Positions 38,539-64,000 of a stretch of 64,000 nucleotides of DNA are shown here, one piece after another. Each line of letters opens with the position of its first letter. Positions within the stretch are counted from its first letter, which is position 1. The DNA lies in NCBI RefSeq assembly GCF_019059575.1, contig NW_024881851.1, positions 136,501 through 200,500 on the forward strand, read 5' to 3'. Under the pieces are notes generated by a model. It did no database searches, was not told the origin of the DNA, and was given only the letters and a program-made list of their open reading frames with translations. This stretch comes from Amphibalanus amphitrite (lineage: Eukaryota; Arthropoda; Thecostraca; Balanomorpha; Balanidae). Position numbers and translations under genes: made by a program.

Positions 38539-39189
38539 CTACCTACCTAATGGAGACGTCGCACAACTGGCCTGACCTTAGGTCACAGATATCGAAATTC
38601 CGAGATATACATTTCATGAATAGTGTTGCTTTCATCAATCGCTGAAAGGTTCAAAGCAATCGTTCAGTCGGTATAGCAATGGTAAGCATTTGAACTTTTT
38701 CTTAGGCTAGGTGACTTGGCATAACCTGGTGACCTGACCTTCCATCACCCGCGTCAGACATTTTTGCAACATGTGCAAAAAAGATGCATGATAAGGTATG
38801 CTGAAAATGGCGGCGCTGCGCGCAGCCGTTTTTCAGATATTTGCGAAAAATCTGAGGGGGAGCGCGATAACGCCCCCTAGCACGGCGCGGGCTTTTAGCT
38901 CCCGATTTTGACGGTTTGGCGCCCCCTTTGTATGGAGCGCCCCGGGATTGCCAGGTCGCCCCTATTTCGACTTGCCGCCCCCCCCCCCTCCCGAAAATTC
39001 CTGGATCCGCCCCTGCTCTGAGTTCTCACTCTCTCCACCCTTGCAGTGGGGTATTGGCGGCACCTGCCCACAGACACTTCCAAATTCCATGATGGAGCGA
39101 ACGTGAGCATTAAAAGCAGTAATAAGAGGCGCCGCCCGGGCGAAATCGTTTCCCCCTCGCAGCGCGAGAGGACTGCAGGGAGCACAAAT

Positions 39190-40110
39190 ACGTGCCTAAT
39201 GCACGGTTCGCGCATCTGACGACGCTATCAACGTGTGGTCCAAATGTTAATTTCATGTCATCTGCATACATGAGGCACGACGAGTTCAGGCGAGATGGTC
39301 ATCGTTGCAAAATAAAACCAACAACACCGGGCCACATATGCTGCCTTCCCGCTTCCGGCACGCCGGACACAACACGGGCCCAGTCGGACGTCTTCCCATT
39401 GAGCACAACCCGCTGCTCTCTCTCACAGAGGTACGACTCAAACCACCGCAGGGCAGGCCCAGACAGATGATAGGAGTGATGGAGTTTGTGTAGAAGGGAA
39501 TGGTTGACGCTGGTAAAGGCGGTCGGCGGAGGAGTATAATCGGTACAGATCACATCTGTCTGGTGCCCCGCGGCGATAGCGTCCCACAACTGCTTGACGA
39601 GGCAGGTCAGGTTGGTCTCACTGGAACGGCCGGCCAGAAACCCGTGCTGAGCCGGCGATAGCACAGGAGCTACGTGCGCAACCAACTGATCACACACGAC
39701 TCGTTCCAGAACCTTCGAGCAAATAGACAGCAGCATTCAACGTGCAACCTGCAATTTAATTGTTAGCAATTATTATTAGCATTTTTCGTTATGTTTATCA
39801 GGGTTGCGGCATTTGTGTTGTGCTCACTATGTATGATGTGATGACGCCACTGCTTTTCGCTGTTACCGATCCTTTTGGAACTGTAATAGCCCCAAGTCGA
39901 TTGGGGAAAGTTCCGAAACAATGTGTGAATACAATGAGACGGGCCGGTAATTAGCGGGTCTTTCCTGTCACCTTTCTTATAAACTGGCGCTACATGTGCC
40001 TTCTTCCAGATCGTGGGAAATTTCCCTTGACTAAGAGACAGGACGCATAGCTTTGTCAGCGGCACTGCCAGTTCGTCGGCACAGTCTGACACATTCTGAC
40101 TGACAGGAAG
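39190..40110 (-). pseudogene. Non-LTR retrotransposon (LINE) reverse transcriptase fragment
   Basis: Reading the minus strand from 40110 gives SDCADELAVPLTKLCVLSLS, GKFPTIWKKAHVAPVYKKGD and DPLITGP. After a break at about 39945-39740 it continues LLSICSKVLERVV, PAQHGFLAGRSSETN, SGPALRWFESYL and VVSGVP. Near 39272-39255 it reads MYADDMKL, the catalytic YADD motif. These are LINE (Jockey/CR1-like) reverse transcriptase blocks in order. An insertion of about 200 bases, a deletion after the VSGVP block and frame changes disable it. Endonuclease and 3' parts are absent. Confidence 0.85.
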
Positions 40111-41500
40111 ATCATAATCAAGGAAGAAAGTCCGTCGAAGAGAAGACCGTCATAATCAGAGAAGGACCTGCACCAACTGCTTCGTCCGCTTTTTAACTCT
40201 TTCTGCATTACACTGCACAGCCTGTACCTACTCGATTACAAACTGAAATGGACTCTTGGTATCTACGTACATATGCGTAATATCAATATGTGCCCCTTTC
40301 AATTTTAATTGAAACATTATGAATGACTGAAAATTCACAATATAATTAGACACTTTAGGTATATGACCTAATTAAAACATTAAAATGACTGAAAATTCAC
40401 AATAGTGGCGCAGACGGGAGGATAAAATTCGTTTTACTTTTACTTTGCCTCCCAAATTTTCCTGGGGGGTGGGGGGTGGGGGGGGGGGGGTGGGAGCTTT
40501 CGGTATTTTCAATATAAGGGCCCTTTCAGCTGGATGTCCACTTTGAAATAAAAACCTATGCTGCCGTTGCCCGTTAGGTCGGTAAAAAGTCAATGCTTTC
40601 CAATAGACCCGAACAATAAGTTGTCACCGACTCACCTCACTGAGCTGTGGTTTCTTCGAATCCTTGGCGGAAACCAGGTTAATATTGCTTGTATATATGT
40701 AGATTGACATGTTTTTGTGCTGCCAAACAATTTAAATATTGACCCCCCTGTCCATGCAGGGGCATATGATGTTACGTAATGGGTCGATCTCCCGTTATAT
40801 TTTTTATTCCTTTCTTCACTTGGCCAACCTTGAGTCTTGACCATAGACCAGATTTGTCACGCCGAACTGTTATGTCCGGTCTGAGCTACTTCGCAGATCT
40901 GTGTCGCGGCCCCGACCGATGGCTTCCGGTCTTCGGTGGACGCAGGGCGTCAAACGGAAACAGCGGCGCCGCATCCCATGGGCGAACTGGGCTATATGAG
41001 CGGTCGGATGTCCGCGGGTGTGCGTCCCTGGGCGGGCGGGGGGAGGGGAGGGGTGCGGTCGCACGGGGGCTGTCTGGGAGGGGGAGCAGCGCTCGCCGGA
41101 TGCCGTGCAGACCGGTGACCGACGCCGCGTCGCGAGGTCACGGTGTTCGATAAACATAAATGTAAACCAAATAGCATTGACACATATTGGTGTATTATCG
41201 GGACGACATTTTGGGACATTTCCGGATGCGACCAAGCAGCCATGAAAACAGAACATATCCGTCAAGATAATGCATCTTCAGCCCAGATTCGGGACACCGC
41301 GGAGTGACTTGAAACTCGCGTGTGACATAGACTTATGAGTAGAAATTACACACGAGGCAAAATCATTGATTTGTTGGCATTTCTAGACGTTTAATCTAGA
41401 AAGGTAATCAAAAGTCACGGTCCCAAATTCGCAACACGGATTGTGAGTTGTGACCCACCTAATACCTATCACTGAGGAAATTACTAAAGAAATATTTACT
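40111..41500. other. Unassigned region with a GC-rich patch
   Basis: No gene is recognised. TGAATGACTGAAAATTCACA is repeated near 40322 and 40385, and a G-rich run lies near 40467-40492. The segment 40860-41120 is GC-rich and open in several frames, but it has no motif and no clear splice sites. Confidence 0.3.
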
Positions 41501-41630
41501 AATTTCCAAGTTATCCGGCCACTCTTCACTAACAAAATGCTTGACTTCAAGTCTACTCGCATTTTGTTAGTGAAAAGTGAAGTCTACTGGCGCATTTTGT
41601 TAGTTAAAAGTCGCCGGATAACTTGGAAAT
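41501..41630. repeat. Hairpin repeat of 130 bases
   Basis: ATTTCCAAGTTATCCGGC on the left is matched by GCCGGATAACTTGGAAAT on the right. CACTAACAAAATGC and GCATTTTGTTAGTG form an inner stem. It could be a very small MITE. Confidence 0.75.
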
Positions 41631-41842
41631 CAGTAGACATTTTTTACAGTGTAGACCGTTATCTCATTTTGACGGCATGTGGATGATCCAAATCTGAGGA
41701 TTCTGAGAAGTTTGGCCCTTCTACTGGCTGACTTCGCATCGCTAAAACGAATCCTTTACAAGTTTCAAAGATCCAGGACCATGTCCGGATTTAATTAACA
41801 CTAAAAGGTATCTCATCCCGCGTTGTAACATCTATTACCTAG

Positions 41843-42389
41843 CAGGGTTGTGCTCGACTCAAAAAAAATTTGCCGACTTGACTCAGCATTCAACTTCAGA
41901 AAGCCCTGACTCAACTCTGACTCAAACAAGGAGCTGATTTTTTCCCCGTGACTCGACTCATGACTCAAGCGGCTCAATGAAAATATGAGTTGACTCAAAC
42001 TTGACTCAAATTTTTTGTTGAGTCAAGTGTGTTGACTCAAAATTGACTCATAAAAAAAGCTGTTGAGCGGGGGGGGGGTGAAAAAAATTCGGCAGCAAGG
42101 CCAGGCCTAAGCTGTTAAGCGAGGGGAGAATGAAAAGCTTATATATTTATGTTTCTAGAAAGGTGAGTCAGCTGACTCATGTTCCTAAATGTTTTTGACT
42201 CAACTCAATGTCAAAAGTTATTTTACTGACTCAACTCTGACTCAACTCAACACCTTAATATTTTTGTCCGACTCAACTCTGACTCAACTCAACAGCTCAA
42301 CATTTTATCCGACTCGACTCAACCCTGACTCATTTGAGTCAGAGTTGAGTCAAATTTCTGACTCGACTCATGAGTCAAGCACAACCCTG
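41843..42389. mobile_element. hAT-like non-autonomous element H4 with TGACTCAA repeats
   Basis: The inverted ends are CAGGGTTGTGCTCGACTCA and its complement, flanked by the 8-base duplication TTACCTAG (41835-41842 and 42390-42397). The 547-base interior is mostly GACTCAA and TTGAGTCA words in both orientations. Confidence 0.85.
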
Positions 42390-42403
42390 TTACCTAGGAC
42401 CGC

Positions 42404-43190
42404 GTCAATTTCGGGATTCTATCGTTACAAGAGTTGATGAAAATCGCAAGCCAAACGTATACCTTTTCAGCAGTCCTGGCAGTAGGTACTTGAATCGCTT
42501 AGAGCTTGATACATTCGCTCATGATTCATCATGCCAGGAAAACAGGCCGCCATTTATAGTACTAAGCAATTCTACTAATTCTTCGATGTGGAAGGCAAAT
42601 TACCATTGTTATTACAAAGAGATAAGGTGTCTTTCTTGTGATATACATCCCATAAACGACCATACCAGAGAAGGGAGGTGCTGCCCCCCGGCTGCTGGTA
42701 TCTCCTTTATTTACATCATTAGCAAGGCACTCGGCTCTCGGTGGCCGGTACACGTATCTGCAGTGGCGCAGCTGCGCCTGGCTGTGGCGCGCCCTGCCAA
42801 ACTTTCCAGTGCACCGGACGTCAATGTAGACTTAACAGGGCGATCCAAATAAATACTGGAAGAGTAGGACAGATACAATGATATTTAATAATAGTGCAGT
42901 TGTTAACCCTGCGAGACACGTGGGCTGTAGAAATAATCGAGACCGATTATGGGGCAAATGGGCCGAGGTCGCTTCTGGCGAACCGACCGATATGCCCGTC
43001 AAATTGGGATAGAGACTAGACTCTGTGTCTGAATAACCGAAAGCTTGTGTATAATAGTTAAAAACACTTTTCGCTAGAATTGTGTATTCTGTTGAGAAAT
43101 GAACCTGAGTTCTCGGATATTTTTGCAAAGCCGCTAACTCATAAGGTTTTACAGCTCTAAGCCTGCACGCCCCAGGTGGGGACCTCAGTC
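42404..43190. other. Unassigned region
   Basis: A 160-codon frame at 42370-42852 begins inside element H4 and has no motif that I recognise. No other feature is supported. Confidence 0.3.
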
Positions 43191-43194
43191 AACT

Positions 43195-45130
43195 TCGTCA
43201 TGATGGGAGGGAAGGGGGGGTTATTTGGTCACACCAGATCTCGAAATCTAAGAAAACGAAGATTTATCTCGGAAACTAAGAAAGCCAGAGAGACACAGGG
43301 AAAGCAATGGATAGCTCGCTATACTTAAGAGCTTTCAGAATTATTCAGGTCATTCCTGGGTCATGCCATCGCAGTGGGATCACTAGAGGTCACCGACAGT
43401 AAAATTATCACGAACAATTGCTCCTGACTTAGACACATTTTCACAAATTGGCGCATAACTCGGGAAGGGAGGTACCTACAGCGCCGCTCTTTTAGCTCTT
43501 TTCGATAGCACTTTTGAAGCTCTCTCTAGATAATGTTCTTAGATTGCCTGCAGATGGCAGTTCTTCAAAAATTTGATGTTTTGGCAGATTTCTTTCCTAT
43601 TAACTTTTGACAATGAATTCCTGGTTCATTCTCTATCGATCGGCAAAAGTTGCGCTAAGATTGGTTCAGAAACCTGGCCGTGATAAACAGTCTAAAATGT
43701 ATCTGCAATTTGCCCATTTTTGCCCCCCCTCTACCCCCCTATTGACATTTTTAATTTTTATTTTTTAGAAATGTAGATCACGTTGAGCGAAATCGAATGC
43801 CGTTTGAATTTTGAAAATCAACCCGCTAGATCTCGAGATATCAAGGGGGGTCGTAAACAGCCCCCCCTGCCACTAATAGGGGTAACCAGGAGCCTGCCAC
43901 TAATAGGGTTAACACTTTCAGACATCGGGCTACAGGTAAACATATACACTGAATCAGAAAATTGCACCCATGACCCCTCTGTATGCCCCTGAGGTCATCT
44001 CAGGTCATGAAAGGTCTCCAGTAGTTTTTTTTACAATAACTTTCGCTAGACATGCCAGAACGATGAAAACACGTTGTTGGTGTTCAGCTCAACGAAGCGA
44101 ATCGACTGATGTGCAACATGACCTTTCCCGGTCAGGTCATGACTTTGACCTGAGGTTAATTTTTGAAGTTGATCTTTTTAGGTCAACCTACCTTTCATTT
44201 CAACTGATACTTCAATCGGCGCATCCTAACAGGAGGAACGAGATGCCGGTAAAACCAACGTAATATTAATATCAGGAATTCACATGGATCCTAAAAATAT
44301 GCATTTTCAAAAATCATAGGCGGATACAGATCATTGAGATTGGGGGTACACAAAAAGTATAGTAAATAAGGTTTTTGTTGGTACTGTTTCTAAAAAGGGT
44401 GGTAATGGTCTTGTTGTGTTACAATTTTCTTATGAGAGAACGACTACAATTGTATTGGTCATGCATAGGCGGTGTCAGGGCACCTATGTTGGGAGGTAAA
44501 ACATAACCCCCCTTTTTGGACGCCTGGATCCGCCTATTATAGCAAAAACGTGTCAAAAGAGGATGCACAATAACTTTGATGTTATCACATGATATCTTTC
44601 ATTCGCTGTTCGTAAAACTGGTACAGCATCGTGATCTTCGCCCAAATGACACGCTTCACGAATAGGACCCCCCATTCCAAGTGCTCTGGGGCCGCCCCTG
44701 GTAAAGTTATGAACTTGAAATTTTCAGGGAATGTGCCCAATTTAGTTTTAGGAAAAGTCAGAAAATTTCAGTATCGTAGCTTCAGCGGTTTCGGAGATAT
44801 TTCCGAAAAACCTGAGGGGTGGATAAAAACAACCCCCCTGCCACTAATAGGGTTAACTGTTAAGTGTTTAGTATGGTTTACGTCGAAAAGGAAAACAATT
44901 CAGTTTTCTTCCGAGCTATGACATATAAAGGAGGGGTCGCAAAATTGACCCGACCTTAGGTCAGCAATATTCAAATTCCGAGATAAACTAGTGCTAGTAC
45001 TGATTCCCTCATGCAAACCCCGAGTTCAAACGTGTAGGAGATAAACTGTAGGAATGACAAAATCGCAAAGTCTTTTAGAGGCATGGTCGCTTAATTTGAC
45101 CTGGTGAGCTGACCTGAACTGGCCTGCGGT
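43195..45130. mobile_element. Diverged AGGTCA-type elements
   Basis: Family interior sequences recur here (GGCGCATAACTCGGGAA near 43450, CGGTCAGGTCATGACTTTGACC-like sequence near 44130). Internal ends GGGTTAAC are at about 43907-43914 and 44851-44858, each beside a C-run. Hexamer density is lower than in other copies, so these look older. Confidence 0.5.
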
Positions 45131-46780
45131 CAAATATTTACACACCATGCAAAATTAATGCGTCACAAGCTATAAGAAGTTTCGTGGCGCTATGCGCCGT
45201 GATTTTCTTTTCACACGTAAAAAAACTGACTGGTATGACAACCACGAATGTGAAATCAATGTATACCTACGTTTCGTTAAAATGCGAATGCTCCGAGTTC
45301 GAAGCGAAACGGTAAAACGAATCGCTGCAGTAGTTAACTTATTTCTTCTCCAGAAAATTTCTTGATTCTTTATTTGACCACTTATGTAGCCTGGCAAACC
45401 TTTACAATATAGAAAACATGGTGGTGCAGAATCAAGACGCCCGTCTTAAAAAAAAAAACATGTTGCATACAACATTCTTTTATCCTAAATAACAGCCGTC
45501 TCCGGGCCTTACATCACAGTTTGGCACTCAGTCCTAGCGGCCTTGCCATAATTTTCCTGAGTTGAGCAGCCGTTCTCCACGACGAGGCTAGTCCTTCGAT
45601 CGACATGTGTCGAGGCAGGCACCGTCAAGGTGACTCTTCTACTTAGAACGAATGAGTATTGAGTGATAAGTGACTTTGGAAGCATTGAGCGATAACAGCA
45701 ATCCGTCTAACTTCAGTCTGTTTGATAAGCATCGCTTACATTCTGTAGGTATTTTCTAACCTTCCTTGGTGCAGTTTGGAAGTTGGCATGATAGGGGACC
45801 CATGGGGCCCCTAGGCCATAGGTTCCCATAGGGGGCCTATGACAGATGATGGCTATGTTTACGCCTGTGGCAATACATTGACTCGGAGTCGGAGTCGGAA
45901 TGACGCTGCCAGGACTTTGAAACCCTGGTTTGAAGCTTACGTCAGTGACGTCGAAAATAGCCTTGCAAGGGTCTAGACTAGAAAATTCGACCCTGTGATG
46001 TCATCGACGGTTTAGGCCCCTGTTTTCACTCCAGAAGATGTCAAATTGAATGGGTGATGTACTGAAAGTTTCGCGCTCCCATTTCTAAACGTTCGGAGGC
46101 TATCGCGAATATTCGTGGGGGCCCCCGGGCCGCGGGGTTATTTTTTGTCTTGCAGCACATGCACTTGACCTGTCAGTTGTCACATGACCCAAAATTCATA
46201 TTTCAGGACCGCTTCAGATGCGTCTCGATGATTTTGTTTCCAACGCCACGTAACACGTCTCACTGCCAAGCTTAGTTTCAAAGATAATATGGGGACGTTA
46301 AATGCCCCTTCAGTCAATGTGCTTCGGCTGGACGCTTAATCAAGCGCAGGCTAAAAACAAAACGGGAGAAAAGCTTCCGCCTCAGCTTAAAAAAAAAGAG
46401 ATGACCAATGCACTGCAAATATTGTTGCACTGCTTTAGTCATTATTTTACATGGTACTGAGATCTAACAATTTCTGTTATTAACAAATCTAAGAATTCCG
46501 TTTGATTCTTCTTCAATGCTTATAAATTGCTCATCCCACGCGCGGAATTCACGCAAATTCAGTCGCCCACGTATGAGGCCAAAAGCGCAGAACCGACGTT
46601 CTGAAATTTCCTTCTCGGGCAAATTCCAAGAAGCACAAGAGGGCCACCTTCGGCGAATGGTGGCGCTGCGGCCTTCCCGCGGTGTCTGGTGCCGCTCTCA
46701 GACGAGCGCCGTCCGGTGACGTCACAGCGTCGAGACCGGCGCGGCGCGGCGTCGGCCGGTCAGAGCACGACCGGTGCCGA
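45131..46780. other. Upstream region of the hemocytin-like gene
   Basis: No gene is recognised. The last 150 bases before the ATG at 46825 are CpG-rich and include GGTGACGTCAC near 46717, a CREB-type site. This may be promoter or 5' UTR. No TATA box was identified. Confidence 0.3.
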
Positions 46781-46824
46781 GCCGGACCGGAGCGCCGCCA
46801 CTGGCCGGTCCGACAGGTCCAGAG

Positions 46825-64000
<17,176 letters not shown>

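Larger units (their letters stand above)
34564..38897. mobile_element. AGGTCA-type element interrupted by H2
   Basis: The left end is TTAACCCGTGCCGTGCTGG and the right end is TAGCACGGCGCGGGC. The palindrome AGGTCATGACCT is present at 35116-35127. It was split by the hAT-like element H2. Flanking sequences rejoin to match copy 1 (the CCCATTGACTTATAATGGGG region near 1450-1470). Confidence 0.7.

Noticed and set aside
40860-41153. GC-rich plus-strand frame beginning MSGLSYFADLCRGP
   Set aside because: It has no homologous motif that I recognise and no convincing splice sites. Left as unassigned.

Overview
The window is animal nuclear DNA, most likely from an arthropod and plausibly a crustacean. 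Genes are split into short GC-rich exons with GT-AG introns, there is no operon structure, and about half of the window is nested transposable elements. The arthropod inference rests on a hemocytin/hemolectin-type gene and a primer-binding site that fits an arthropod-like tRNA-Gly. No database search could be run. Family names come from reading translated motifs and from memory of the families.

Genes. (1) 5243-7137 (+) holds the last four coding exons of cyclin L: the end of the cyclin box, a linker, an RS-rich tail, the stop codon and a poly(A) signal. The earlier exons lie upstream of the window, so the transposon-rich first 5 kb is probably cyclin L intron. (2) About 16.2-18.6 kb (-) holds exons that read like part of VPS13B. 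One exon is present again in inverted orientation at 16.04 kb (+). (3) 46825-64000 (+) holds the first 16 exons of a hemocytin/hemolectin-like secreted protein (signal peptide, sushi, EGF, sushi, EGF, sushi-like, VWD, C8, TIL, start of a second VWD). The reading phase is continuous through all 15 introns, giving 783 codons before the window edge.

Mobile DNA. The dominant family (662-4603, 7794-13562, 23781-34363, 34564-38897, about 43.2-45.1 kb, 48924-49838) has termini like TTAACCC(T/G)CGCC, a G-run facing a C-run just inside the ends, and an interior packed with AGGTCA/TGACCT hexamers. Two Tc1/mariner copies (8200-9562 and 12121-13417) sit inside it. Four hAT-like non-autonomous elements have perfect 8-bp target duplications (22550-39015, 35424-38538, 41843-42389, 50315-51860), and each contains a different minisatellite. 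An LTR element (24592-34000, two 875-bp LTRs, 4-bp target duplication) has no visible gag or pol but carries a decayed IQGAP 3' gene fragment. Further items are TTAA-flanked elements (14071-20353 and 52301-53248), a 1.5-kb GACTC foldback (20852-22343), a LINE reverse transcriptase fragment and smaller MITEs.

The most unusual pattern is that tandem repeats in the hemocytin-like and VPS13B-like genes are built from the exon-intron junctions themselves. One hemocytin exon (62494-62719) has about eleven tandem copies of its own 3' splice site upstream and five copies of its own 5' splice site downstream. Milder versions occur at several other exons of both genes.
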